Below are positions 1 to 9,405 of a stretch of 38,698 bases of DNA, piece after piece. The DNA is from Candidatus Symbiothrix sp. (GTDB taxonomy: Bacteria; Bacteroidota; Bacteroidia; Bacteroidales; Azobacteroidaceae). Location of the stretch: contig JAISUM010000097.1 in the NCBI GenBank assembly GCA_031272095.1, positions 1 through 38,698 on the forward strand. Direction: 5' to 3'. The position numbers were made by a program, and so were the translations under genes. The notes under the pieces are model-generated. The model did no database searches, was not told the DNA's origin, and was given only the letters and a program-made list of their open reading frames with translations. How positions within the stretch are numbered: position 1 is the first letter of the stretch; every line of letters starts with the position of its first letter.

Positions 1-318
<318 letters not shown>

Positions 319-322
<4 letters not shown>

Positions 323-2766
323 CTAATTCGCCGTGGGCATCTTTGAAAATTACCGCTGTTGAAATTGACAGTGGTGTCACAAGTATAGGCGCTTGTGCTT
401 TCAAAGATGTTAATTTAACATCAATAATAATTGGCAATGATGTTACTAAAATTGGCAATAATGCTTTTACTCGTTGTAAGGGTTTAACTTCTGTGACAAT
501 TCCTAATTCTGTTGATTCGATTGGCAGTAGTGTTTTTTATGGTTGCACGAATATAACTTCGGTAACTATTGGTAATTCTGTAAGCACAATTGAGAATTCG
601 GCTTTTGCCGATTGCAGTAATTTGACTTCAATAACTATTCCAAAATCAGTTGTTTCGATTGGCAATTATGCCTTTTATCAATGTGTCGGACTAAAGAAAC
701 TTATAATAGAAGACGGCAAGAATCCACTTGCGTTTTATTATACTGCTTATAATGCTGCCCAAGCAACAACAAATGTGTTTAATTCTGTACCGTTAGATAC
801 TCTATATCTTGGCAGAAATATTTCATATAGAAATACTTATACTACATATAATATTTCTGTAGATATATCGCCGTTTTATCAATCGTCCGTTAAATATATT
901 ACTTGTGGAGATAGTTTAACGTCTATACGTAATGTTATTTTTTCCGGTTGCAGTGAATTAACTTCTATTGCAATTTCGCAAAGTGTAACAAGCATTGGAA
1001 GTGGTGCCTTTTCCGGCTGTAGTAAATTAACAGATGTAAATATACCTAATTCTGTCACATCAATTGGTAACTCTGCTTTTAATTGTATTAATTTAATTTC
1101 ATTGACATTACCATTGAAATCTGTTTCTGGCGGCGCTTTGGGCAGTATATTTTATTCAACTTCATCCAATACAAGTATAAGCGGATATACGCAGCAGGGA
1201 ATATTTGGCAACTATTACTATTATGTTCCGTTGTCATTAAAATCAATCACAATTATCGACAACACAGACATCCCCGCAAATTTCTTCCAAAACACCAATT
1301 TGGAAACAGCGGAAATCCCTTTGGTAAAAAACATCGGCGCATCTGCATTTTCGGGCAGTAAACTTACGTCTATTGAAATACCCGATAATATAATAAGTAT
1401 CGGCAGCAACGCCTTTGCCAATTGTCCGCTCAAAACGGTAACAACGCCTGTTGTTGCTTCGGGATTGGGATTATTCCCAGCGTCATTGGAAAAATTGACG
1501 GTTACTGCTGCCTGCACTGCAATTCCTGCAAACATATTTTCCGGCTGTAACAACTTACAGGATTTGACGTTGCCTTTCATCGGCACATCGCCCACCGCGC
1601 CCACCACATTGAGTGCACTGTTCGGCGGCACAGTTCCCACAACGCTGAAAAAACTTGCCCTGACCCGCGCCGCGAAAAACATCAGCCTTGCCGACGCTGC
1701 ACTTTCCGGTTGCTCAATGCTCGAAGAACTTACGCTTGCAAGTACCGTGCAAAGTCTCGGCGAGAATGCGCTTTACGGTTGCAGTGGCTTACGAAAAATT
1801 TATTCGCATTGGGCATATCCGCCTGCTGCCTACAACAACAGCACTTTTCAGGGTATGGTCAAAGTAGCCTGCGAAATATATGTGCCTTCGGGCAGTAAGA
1901 AATATTATTCCGTTGCCGACGGATGGAAAGAGTTTTATTCGCCTGTAGATAATATTTTTGAAAAAGAACTCGTCATCGCGCTTTCCATTCCACGTTACGG
2001 CGGCGAAATCAAGCCAACCGGCACGGACAACGACAATGTTACGCTCAACGCCATCGGCAATATCGGTTACACGTTTGCAGGCTGGATAGAAGATAATCAT
2101 TCGCTTGGCAATGCTAATCCGTTGAATATTACGGCGACTTCGCAACGCACGATTTACGCCCTTTTCACGCCCGACGAAAATGCAGACGAAAACATTGTCA
2201 TCAACAAAACCGCCGTTTCCGCCTCAATGTCGTGGGTTGCCGTACAAGATGCAACAAATTACACGCTAATAATTTACAGCGATGAAAACCGCACCGACAC
2301 CGTCGCCGTTTTCCAACTCGACGCCAACGGACAAATTTTAGCAACGCAAAGCGCAGCATCGCCACTCCGTGCTGCGCAACAAAACTTGTCGTGCAACATT
2401 CCGAATTTGTCTGCCGAAACGCAGTATTTTTATTCGCTAACGTCTTATGATTCGGATAATTTTACGCTCACAATGTCCGTAGGCGATTTCACAACGCTTG
2501 CAGGCACGGCGATTGATGAGGTTGCAACGGAAAGAAACATAAGGATTTATCCCAATCCTGTCAAAGATGTGTTGCATATAGATATTCCATTTTTTGAAAA
2601 AATGGAATATCTGAACGCACAGATTTTCGACGTTTCCGGTCGCATTGTAAATATTCCATTTTTCAAAAAAATGGAATATTTGAGTAGCATCAACGTTTCG
2701 CATCTGCCGAGCGGCGTTTATTTCCTGAAAATCGGGGATAGGACGGCAAGGTTTGTGAAGGAGTAG
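319..2766 (+). CDS. 5'-truncated BspA-like leucine-rich-repeat adhesin with T9SS sorting domain
   Basis: The frame opens after an in-frame TGA at 316-318. The first residues read NSPWASLKITAVEI, the block that normally follows the N-terminal region of BspA proteins, so the signal peptide and N-terminus are missing. A TTG at 343 is available but is not a convincing start. Counting from 343, residues 1 to about 490 are BspA-type LRR_5 repeats ('LTSVTIPNSV.SIG..AF.GC'). About 542-610 resembles an InlB B-repeat ('GYTFAGWIED'). About 620-723 looks fibronectin III-like. Residues 732-807 are a type A T9SS C-terminal domain (YPNPVKDVLHI ... LPSGVYFLKI). Such proteins are exported and surface-anchored by T9SS, often as adhesins. 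The lost 5' end next to an IS suggests a disrupted, probably non-secreted gene. The first third is more AT-rich than the rest. Confidence 0.85.
2582..2610. repeat. Palindromic element, copy 1, inside the T9SS domain
   Basis: A perfect 14-bp inverted repeat: left arm ATATTCCATTTTTT (2582-2595), one central G (2596), right arm 2597-2610. It is read in frame as IPFFEKMEYL and interrupts the normal 'LHI..AQIFDVSGR' course of the sorting domain. It has a near-identical partner 38 bp downstream. Confidence 0.85.
2649..2681. repeat. Palindromic element, copy 2, inside the T9SS domain
   Basis: Arms 2649-2663 and 2667-2681 form a 15-bp perfect stem around a 3-base loop. The core differs from copy 1 only around the centre. 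It encodes IPFFKKMEYL between 'VSGRIVN' and 'SINVSHLPSG', where related sorting domains have only a short turn. Confidence 0.85.
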
Positions 2767-2777
2767 TTAAATGGGAT

Positions 2778-2798
2778 TGTGGCGCCTGTCCCGCCACA
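2778..2798 (+). terminator. Hairpin 12 bp after the adhesin gene (possible terminator)
   Basis: TGTGGCG (2778-2784) pairs perfectly with CGCCACA (2792-2798) around a 7-base loop. No T-run follows, so this may be a repeat or processing stem rather than an intrinsic terminator. Confidence 0.35.
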
Positions 2799-2908
2799 GC
2801 TGGATAAACTCCGCAATGACGGTTTGGACAATAGCCAAGTTCAGACAAAACAGATAAGTTTTTTCTGCGAAATTTTGGCGTCTCGGTGAATATATCAACA
2901 TTTTTATG

Positions 2909-2916
2909 TACTTTTG
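2909..2916 (+). promoter_or_regulatory. -7 box of the putA promoter (TACTTTTG)
   Basis: It matches Bacteroidota TAnnTTTG and sits 42 bp before the ATG of putA. No clean TTTG is seen at the expected -33 spacing. Its presence argues against the upstream TTG start at 2914, which falls inside the box. Confidence 0.55.
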
Positions 2917-2958
2917 CAGGCGTTTTTAAAACATAATCATTCACAATATAAGTATCTA

Positions 2959-5900
2959 ATGAAAAACGAAGTAACAACGTCAGAAGTAATCGATTGGGCA
3001 AAAAGGTTTATGGCTCAAGCCGACGCGGAATTAACTCCGGAAGAGTTGCGAGAACAAAAAAAGTTTGCGTCTTTGATTCAAACGCCGGAACATAAAACGT
3101 TCCTGACTACAATGTTGGACGAATCGTCCCAAATCCGCAATACGCGAAAATTGAATCGTCGCGTGCGCGAAATCATTCAGGAATATGGTATTCCCGATTT
3201 TTTCAGCGCTTCCGATCGCCTGCTGATTCGCCTCTACATGAGTGGCGGTTATCTGTTTCCCGAAATCGCAATGCCGATTTTCAAAGCCAAGTTACGAAAA
3301 GAAACCGATAAAATTATTATCTCCGAAGAGCGCCCCAAACTGACCAAACATTTGGAAGGTCGTTGGAACAGCAATATCGGTCAAAATGTCAATCTGCTGG
3401 GCGAAGTCGTATTGGGCGATGCGGAAGCGAAACATCGTTATGACCATTATTTGGAAGCCCTCGAAGAACCGGATATTAACTACATATCTATCAAATTATC
3501 AGGGATTTACGCGCAAATAAAGTCGCTGGGTTACGAACAAAACAAAAAAGAATTGTGCGAACTCGTGGCAGCCGTTTATCGCAAAGCGATGGCATTCCCC
3601 TATACCGACAAAGACGGCAAACAACACGCCAAATTCGTCAATCTCGATATGGAAGAATACAAAGACGCCGAATTGACTTTGGATGTCTTTATCACCGTTT
3701 TGAGCCGTCCCGAATTTAAAAATTATACGGCGGGAATTGTAGTGCAGGCTTATTTGCCCGATGCGGAAAATTTCCAGCGCCAATTATTGGATTTTGCCAA
3801 GAAACGTTATGCCGACGGCGGCGCTCCCATCAAAATGCGTTTGGTGAAAGGCGCCAATCTGCAAATGGAATCAATCGTATCGTCTTTGCGCGGATGGGAA
3901 AATCCGGTGCATCGCACGAAAGTGGAAACCGACGCCAATCATTTGCACATACTCGACATCGCGCTCTTGCCCGAAAATGCCGAAGCCTGTCATGTGGGAG
4001 TGGCTACTCACAACTTTTTCAGCATCGCCTACGCGCATCTCTTGGCGGAAAAAAATAAAGTTACCGAATATGTAACCTTTGAAATGCTCGAAGGGATGGC
4101 AAACAATTTGCCCCGCGTGATGCGTAAATTGCAAAAGCAAATCATCCTCTATACGCCGGTCGTAAAAGCAAAAAATTTCTTGAATGCGGTCTCTTATTTG
4201 GTGCGTCGTCTCGACGAAAATACAGGTAAAGACAATTTTCTCAGTTATTCCTTCAATCTGAAATTGGACAGCCCGCAATGGAAATTTCTGCTCGATCAGT
4301 TTTTGAAAGCCTACGCACTGAAAGAAACGGTCAATACCAAGCCCTATCGCATACAAAATCGCGTCAAAAATATCAAATACAAAGTAGAAGGCGACGGATT
4401 TCACAACGAACCCGATACCGATTTGGATTTGTCGTGGAACAGAAATTGGGCATTGGACATCCTCAAGAAATGGGAAAAGACGCCTTTCGGATCTGCCAAA
4501 GGTGGCGTGATTCCGGTGCAAGTCGGCGACAAACAATTCGCTACCAACAATAAAAAAGAATACCGCGACCGCAGCCGCAACGACGAAGTGGTGATGTGCG
4601 AAGCATCTTTGGCGACGCCCGAACAAGTGCGCGAAATCATCGCGATAGCCGAAAAAGACACCTCCGGATGGCGCAAAACTTCGGTCGCTCAACGCAAGAA
4701 AATTCTGTATCAAGTAGCCGAAAATTTGTCCGCCAAACGCGGCGACCTCATCGGCTGTATGGCTGCCATCACCGGAAAAACCTTTACCGAAGGCGACGTT
4801 GAAGTCTCGGAAGCCATTGACTTCAGCCGATATTATCCGCTGACAATGGAAGAAATCGACAGCCTGAACACGGTCAGTCATGCGCCCAAAGGTATTGTGT
4901 TGGTGATTCCGCCTTGGAACTTTCCCTTGGCAATACCGGTTGGCGGCGTCGTATCGGCGCTTTCGGGCGGAAATACTGTCATCTTGAAACCGGCAACGAA
5001 TGCCATGCCCGTCGCATGGGAATTTATTCAATGTTTCTGGGATGCAGGCGTTCCGAAAGATGCCTTGCAGATAGTCGCTCCGGCAGATCGCAGCTCGCTG
5101 AACGAACTGACGGCGCATCCGTCTATCAAACATATTATCTTGACCGGCGGTACCGATACCGCATTCCGCTTGCTGGAAAACAGTCCGCGCACCCCGCTCT
5201 CGGCAGAAACCGGCGGGAAAAATGCTATTATCTTGACCGACAACGGCGATCAGGATCACGCCATTCTGAATGTCGTCTCGTCGGCTTTCAGCAATGCCGG
5301 ACAAAAATGTTCCGCGTGTTCGCTCCTTTTGGTCGAAAAGAAAACCTATCACGATGAAGCTTTTAAAGCCAAATTGCGCGATGCGGTAATCAGCTTGCGT
5401 ACAGGAAGCGTTTGGGATACGATGAATTATGTAGGACCGATGATTGACAATCATAACGAAAAATTGCAATACGCCATCGAACATTTGGAAGACGGAGAAT
5501 CGTGGCTTGTCGCACCGGAATTTGTCGATAAAGCGCATTATATTTTAAAACCCTGCGTCAAATGGGGCGTCAAACCAAGCAGTTATACCTTTCAAAATGA
5601 ACTGTTTGCGCCCTTGCTTTCAGTGGTTTGCATCGACAGCCTCGAACAAGGCATCGAATATGCCAATTCATCGGAATACGGCTTGACGGCAGGTCTGCAA
5701 AGTCTGAACGACGCCGAACAGCAACTCTGGAAAAACTCCATAGAAGCGGGCAACCTCTATATCAATCGCGGAATCACAGGCGCTATCGTGCGTCGGCAAC
5801 CGTTTGGAGGCATGAAACGCTCGGCTTTTGGCGGCGGCATCAAAGCCGGAGGACCAAATTATGTGAGCTGTTTCCTGGCATTCAAAGACAGCAAGAAGGT

Positions 5901-6408
5901 TACGGATTTAAAAGTAATTGAAGATAATTTCAAAAAAGCTTGGGATACTATTTTCTTGAAAGAGGAAGACGTCAGTCACATCTACGGCGAAGAAAACACC
6001 TTCCGCTATTTGCCCTTGAAGGCGATGGCGTTGCGCGTTGCCGACATCGATACTGCAGAAGCAGTCGCTATTGTTGCGCTGGCTGCTTCGATGGCGAAAA
6101 CGCCGCTCACTATCAGCGTTTCGGCAAATCATCCGCAACTCGGCGAGATGAAAAAAACCGGCGCCAAGATCGTCGTAGAAGACGAGGCTGTATTTATTGA
6201 TTCGATGTCGAAATATGAACGAATCCGCGCCTGCTCGCCGGAAAGTCTTTCGGATGCCATTTATGCCAAAGCAGCCAAACTCGGATTGTATATTGCCGAT
6301 GCTAAACCGTTGGCAGAAGGAAGATTAGAGTTGCTGCACTATCTGAAAGAGCAAAGCATAGCCTTTGAATATCACCGTTATGGCAGTATTTTTAAAGAAC
6401 AAAAATGA
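2959..6408 (+). CDS. putA: Bifunctional proline dehydrogenase / glutamate-semialdehyde (P5C) dehydrogenase
   Basis: The 1149-residue protein oxidises proline to P5C (FAD-dependent) and glutamate semialdehyde to glutamate (NAD-dependent). The N-terminal half is the PRODH barrel, with RLVKGANLQMES and the substrate-binding YLVRRLDENT block near residue 413. The C-terminal half is an aldehyde dehydrogenase with PPWNFPLAIP, ETGGKN (general-base Glu near 750) and AGQKCSACS (nucleophilic Cys near 784). No ribbon-helix-helix DNA-binding domain precedes the barrel, so it should be an enzyme only, unlike E. coli PutA. The ATG at 2959 was chosen because the frame upstream runs through the promoter box. 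The stop overlaps the start of the next gene (ATGATG), implying translational coupling. Confidence 0.95.
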   Translation: MKNEVTTSEVIDWAKRFMAQADAELTPEELREQKKFASLIQTPEHKTFLTTMLDESSQIRNTRKLNRRVREIIQEYGIPDFFSASDRLLIRLYMSGGYLFPEIAMPIFKAKLRKETDKIIISEERPKLTKHLEGRWNSNIGQNVNLLGEVVLGDAEAKHRYDHYLEALEEPDINYISIKLSGIYAQIKSLGYEQNKKELCELVAAVYRKAMAFPYTDKDGKQHAKFVNLDMEEYKDAELTLDVFITVLSRPEFKNYTAGIVVQAYLPDAENFQRQLLDFAKKRYADGGAPIKMRLVKGANLQMESIVSSLRGWENPVHRTKVETDANHLHILDIALLPENAEACHVGVATHNFFSIAYAHLLAEKNKVTEYVTFEMLEGMANNLPRVMRKLQKQIILYTPVVKAKNFLNAVSYLVRRLDENTGKDNFLSYSFNLKLDSPQWKFLLDQFLKAYALKETVNTKPYRIQNRVKNIKYKVEGDGFHNEPDTDLDLSWNRNWALDILKKWEKTPFGSAKGGVIPVQVGDKQFATNNKKEYRDRSRNDEVVMCEASLATPEQVREIIAIAEKDTSGWRKTSVAQRKKILYQVAENLSAKRGDLIGCMAAITGKTFTEGDVEVSEAIDFSRYYPLTMEEIDSLNTVSHAPKGIVLVIPPWNFPLAIPVGGVVSALSGGNTVILKPATNAMPVAWEFIQCFWDAGVPKDALQIVAPADRSSLNELTAHPSIKHIILTGGTDTAFRLLENSPRTPLSAETGGKNAIILTDNGDQDHAILNVVSSAFSNAGQKCSACSLLLVEKKTYHDEAFKAKLRDAVISLRTGSVWDTMNYVGPMIDNHNEKLQYAIEHLEDGESWLVAPEFVDKAHYILKPCVKWGVKPSSYTFQNELFAPLLSVVCIDSLEQGIEYANSSEYGLTAGLQSLNDAEQQLWKNSIEAGNLYINRGITGAIVRRQPFGGMKRSAFGGGIKAGGPNYVSCFLAFKDSKKVTDLKVIEDNFKKAWDTIFLKEEDVSHIYGEENTFRYLPLKAMALRVADIDTAEAVAIVALAASMAKTPLTISVSANHPQLGEMKKTGAKIVVEDEAVFIDSMSKYERIRACSPESLSDAIYAKAAKLGLYIADAKPLAEGRLELLHYLKEQSIAFEYHRYGSIFKEQK

Positions 6409-7721
6409 TGAGTTTGAAGATCTCCTGTTTTATTCTTTTGCTATCGACATCCCTGCAAGCGCAACAAGTCTATACCTTGCAGGAATGTTTGAAAAACGGA
6501 TTAGAAAATAATTTTGAAGTCCGTATAGTTCGCAATGAGCAGCAAATCAGCAAGAACAATGCCTCGTTAGGTAATGCCGGATTGTTGCCGACGCTCGACT
6601 TGGCAGCCGGTTACAATGGCTCGTTGAACGATAGAAATGAAAAATACAGCGACGGGACTTCCGCCGAGATCAACGACTTGTTCAATCAGGGCGCTAATGT
6701 CGGTTTGAATTTGGGATGGACGATTTTTGACGGTTTCAGCATGCAAACCAACTACAAACAGCTCAAAGCGTTTGCGCAGCTGGGTGATATTGCAACCCGC
6801 CTGACTATCGAAAATATGCTTGCCGATTTGAGCGCAGAATATTTCAATTTTGTGCATCAAAATCTGCGTTTATCAAAACTGCAATATGCCGTCGAACTGT
6901 CGAAAGAGCGACTACGCATTGCCGAAGCGCATTATGTGATCGGATCAAAATCGCGTTTGGATTTTCAACAGGCAAAGGTGGATTTCAACGCCGACAGTTC
7001 GCAGCTGATCAAACAATACGAAACAGTACATACTTCCGCCGTCAAACTCAATCGCTTGATGGCGGAAGACGATGTTTCGCAAGCCTTTGTTGCGGCAGAC
7101 ACAATGATCCGCCTCAATCCGATCCTCAATCAGGATGATTTATGGACAAAAACGCTGTCGGTCAATGCCCAATTATTGATGGCAGAGAAAAATCAAACCA
7201 TCAGCGCGTTGGATTTGAAAGCAGTGCAAAGCCGCAATTATCCTTATCTGAAACTCAATGCGGGCTATGGATATACCTTGGCGCTGTCGAATCAAGCGAC
7301 GACGCGGCGACAAAATACGCTGGGATTTAACTACGGATTGACGCTCGGTTTTCCTATTTATGACGGCAACAACCGTGTCCGCGAACAGAAAAATGCGAAG
7401 ATAGCCTTGAAAAATCAACAGCTGAAAACGCAACAATTAGAAATGTCGCTGAAAGCCGACCTCGCTACCTTGTGGACTGCTTATACCAACAATATCAACC
7501 TGACCAATCTCGAAAAGGAAAATCTGATTGTCGCTCACGATGCCTACGAAAATGCAATGGAACGTTACAAACTGGGCGATTTGTCGGGTATCGAACTGCG
7601 CGAGGCGCAAAACAGCCTGTTAGAAGCCGAAGAACGCCTGCTGCAAGCGCAGTACAATACCAAGATTTGCGAAATTTCTTTGCTGCAAATCAGCGGACAA
7701 ATCACAGACTATCTTAATTGA
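6405..7721 (+). CDS. TolC-family outer-membrane efflux protein
   Basis: The 438-residue protein begins with a signal peptide (SCFILLLSTSLQAQQ, cleavage near residue 20). Two outer-membrane-efflux-type halves follow, rich in long amphipathic helices with regular Gln/Asn/Ala spacing; 'LTIENMLADLSAEYFNFVHQ' and 'GDLSGIELREAQNSLLEAEERL' are typical. TolC proteins form trimeric outer-membrane channels that extend through the periplasm. This copy has no adaptor or pump gene beside it. Instead its ATG overlaps the putA stop by four bases, and 6408 is an alternative ATG. The 3' end overlaps the convergent alanine dehydrogenase gene by 8 bp. The substrate is unknown. Confidence 0.88.
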   Translation: MMSLKISCFILLLSTSLQAQQVYTLQECLKNGLENNFEVRIVRNEQQISKNNASLGNAGLLPTLDLAAGYNGSLNDRNEKYSDGTSAEINDLFNQGANVGLNLGWTIFDGFSMQTNYKQLKAFAQLGDIATRLTIENMLADLSAEYFNFVHQNLRLSKLQYAVELSKERLRIAEAHYVIGSKSRLDFQQAKVDFNADSSQLIKQYETVHTSAVKLNRLMAEDDVSQAFVAADTMIRLNPILNQDDLWTKTLSVNAQLLMAEKNQTISALDLKAVQSRNYPYLKLNAGYGYTLALSNQATTRRQNTLGFNYGLTLGFPIYDGNNRVREQKNAKIALKNQQLKTQQLEMSLKADLATLWTAYTNNINLTNLEKENLIVAHDAYENAMERYKLGDLSGIELREAQNSLLEAEERLLQAQYNTKICEISLLQISGQITDYLN

Positions 7722-8805
7722 GATGCGGGAAAGTTTTCGCAACCGCTTCGTTCACTATTTTTCCGCCGACAATGTTTAATCCTGCGCAAAGTTCCGCATT
7801 TTTTTCGCAAGCTTTCTCCCAACCTAAATCGGCTAATTGCAATCCGTAGGGTAGGGTAGCGTTGGTTAATGCCGTCGTCGAAGTCATCGGCACCGCTCCC
7901 GGAATGTTGGCGACACAATAATGAATTACCCCGTCGATTTCATACACCGGATCGGTATGCGTTGTCGGATGCGAAGTTTCAAAACAGCCACCCTGATCAA
8001 TCGCAACATCCACCAAAACCGTCCCTTTGCCGATATGACGGAGCATGTCTTTGGTCAGCAGATGCGGCGCTTTCGCCCCCGGCACCAACACGGCGCCAAT
8101 CACCAAATCGCTTTGCGGTAAGATCCGTTCAATATCGTAAGCGGTGGACATCATCGTATCCACATTTGCCGGCATAATTTCGCTCAAATAGCGCAGACGT
8201 GGCAACGAAACGTCCATAATGGTAACATGTGCGCCCAATCCGGCAGCCATCAACGCGGCATGCGTCCCGACTACGCCGCCACCCAAGACCAACACGTTGG
8301 CAGGTTTGACGCCCGGAACGCCGCCCAATAAAATACCTTTTCCGCCTTGCGGTTTTTCCAAATATTTGGCGCCCTGCTGCACAGACATGCGCCCTGCTAC
8401 TTCCGACATCGGCACCAACAAAGGCAACGTGCGGTCGGCTTTTGTAACCGTTTCGTAAGCAAGACAGACGGCATTGCTTGCCAACATCGCTTTCGTCAGT
8501 TTTTCGTCAGCCGCAAAATGAAAATAAGTAAAAAGCAACTGTTGAGGACGAATCAGCTTGTATTCGCTCTCAATCGGCTCTTTCACCTTTATAATCATTT
8601 CGGAACTTGCAAAAATTTCTTCTGCCGAAGACAGAATTTTTGCACCTGCGTGAATGTAAGCAAGGTCATCAAAACCGCTGTTTTCACCTGCGGAAGACTG
8701 CACCGATACGGCATGTCCCCGCTGAACAAAGGCATGTACGCCTGCAGGAGTCAGCGAAACCCGACTCTCATTGTTCTTAATTTCTTTAGGAATACCAATT
8801 TTCAT
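7714..8805 (-). CDS. ald: Alanine dehydrogenase
   Basis: The 363-residue protein catalyses NAD-dependent, reversible deamination of L-alanine to pyruvate and ammonia in the cytoplasm. The N-terminal block MKIGIPKEIKNNESRVSLTP carries the substrate-binding Arg15. IIKVKEPIESE (Lys near 75) and FTYFHFA (His near 96) match the other active-site positions. The Rossmann loop VLGGGVVGTHAA and the VDVAIDQGG block (Asp near 270) are intact. The length is close to the usual 370. The gene is convergent with the TolC-like gene, with an 8-bp overlap, and is transcribed from a promoter whose -7 box is at 8826-8833. Having putA nearby suggests both genes serve amino-acid use, which is inference. Confidence 0.95.
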   Translation of the reverse strand: MKIGIPKEIKNNESRVSLTPAGVHAFVQRGHAVSVQSSAGENSGFDDLAYIHAGAKILSSAEEIFASSEMIIKVKEPIESEYKLIRPQQLLFTYFHFAADEKLTKAMLASNAVCLAYETVTKADRTLPLLVPMSEVAGRMSVQQGAKYLEKPQGGKGILLGGVPGVKPANVLVLGGGVVGTHAALMAAGLGAHVTIMDVSLPRLRYLSEIMPANVDTMMSTAYDIERILPQSDLVIGAVLVPGAKAPHLLTKDMLRHIGKGTVLVDVAIDQGGCFETSHPTTHTDPVYEIDGVIHYCVANIPGAVPMTSTTALTNATLPYGLQLADLGWEKACEKNAELCAGLNIVGGKIVNEAVAKTFPHLN

Positions 8806-8825
8806 TGTAATTCAGATTTGCGCGG

Positions 8826-8857
8826 CGAAAGTACAAACTTTTTTTGTTAATCTCAAA
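8826..8857 (-). promoter_or_regulatory. Promoter of ald
   Basis: On the minus strand, TTTG (complement of 8854-8857) is followed after 20 bp by TACTTTCG (complement of 8826-8833), a one-base variant of TAnnTTTG. It interleaves with the forward promoter at 8843-8874. Confidence 0.7.
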
Positions 8858-8874
8858 TTTTATTTCTATCTTTG
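8843..8874 (+). promoter_or_regulatory. Promoter of the 8904 gene
   Basis: TTTG at 8843-8846 is followed after exactly 20 bp by TATCTTTG at 8867-8874. The start codon at 8904 lies 29 bp further on. This overrules the longer frame opening at 8844, which begins inside the promoter. Confidence 0.75.
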
Positions 8875-8903
8875 TCGCTCTTAAAAAAAATAAATCTATA
8901 AAT

Positions 8904-9404
8904 ATGAATACAAAAGCAATAGGATGGAATCTTTTGGCAGTCTTGGTAGCCATATTTGTGATCAACAAATGCTACAAAAGTGTAGAAAGCTATGCGTGGG
9001 TATATGATTCGCTGCTGAAAGCCAATTACAAGCTGATCGCCGAAGACAAAAGCAAATATTCGATAGACGATCGAAAAGAGATGAAGATGCAGTTTTCTTT
9101 TTCATGGTTGAAATATCTGCGCGATAATACGCCGCCCGATGCTGTGATACTTATGCCGCCAAACGAAATATTCCTCGCATCGAATGGCGTACAGACTTTC
9201 ACCGGAGAACCCTACTGCAAACTTTGGAGCCTGAATACACTTTATCCGCGTCGTATCGTCTATGCCAACGAAACGGAATTGCCTTATTATAACCAAATTA
9301 CACATGTGGCAATCGTAAATGGATGGGGCTACGATTACCTGCATTACGACGTCGAACAACATGTGAATTTTGCCATCTTACCCATCAATTTAAATCAAAA
9401 ATAA
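8904..9404 (+). CDS. Single-pass membrane protein with extracytoplasmic domain, partner of the next gene
   Basis: 166 residues. One hydrophobic segment (residues 7-22, GWNLLAVLVAIFVINK) is followed by a soluble domain that should lie outside the cytoplasm. Recognisable blocks are FSWLKYLRDNTPPDAVILMPP, LYPRRIVYANE, and THVAIVNGWGYDYLHYDVE. I do not recognise a named family. The 'YLRDNTP.DAVIL' and 'YPRR' features recall the soluble C-terminal domains of polytopic GT-C glycosyltransferases. The adjacent gene, one base downstream, is such a polytopic protein, so the two may form a split enzyme. That link is inference. The start was set by the promoter at 8843-8874. Confidence 0.8.
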   Translation: MNTKAIGWNLLAVLVAIFVINKCYKSVESYAWVYDSLLKANYKLIAEDKSKYSIDDRKEMKMQFSFSWLKYLRDNTPPDAVILMPPNEIFLASNGVQTFTGEPYCKLWSLNTLYPRRIVYANETELPYYNQITHVAIVNGWGYDYLHYDVEQHVNFAILPINLNQK

Positions 9405-9405
9405 T

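Noticed and set aside
400-1100. Regular short repeats that could suggest a CRISPR array
   Set aside because: The repeats are codon-phased leucine-rich-repeat units in a coding frame, with variable spacing and no identical direct repeats.
3871-5538. A 555-codon open frame on the minus strand
   Set aside because: It lies wholly inside putA, whose two enzyme domains are intact on the plus strand. The antisense product is rich in Arg, Phe and His without any domain and has no promoter, so it is a shadow of codon bias.
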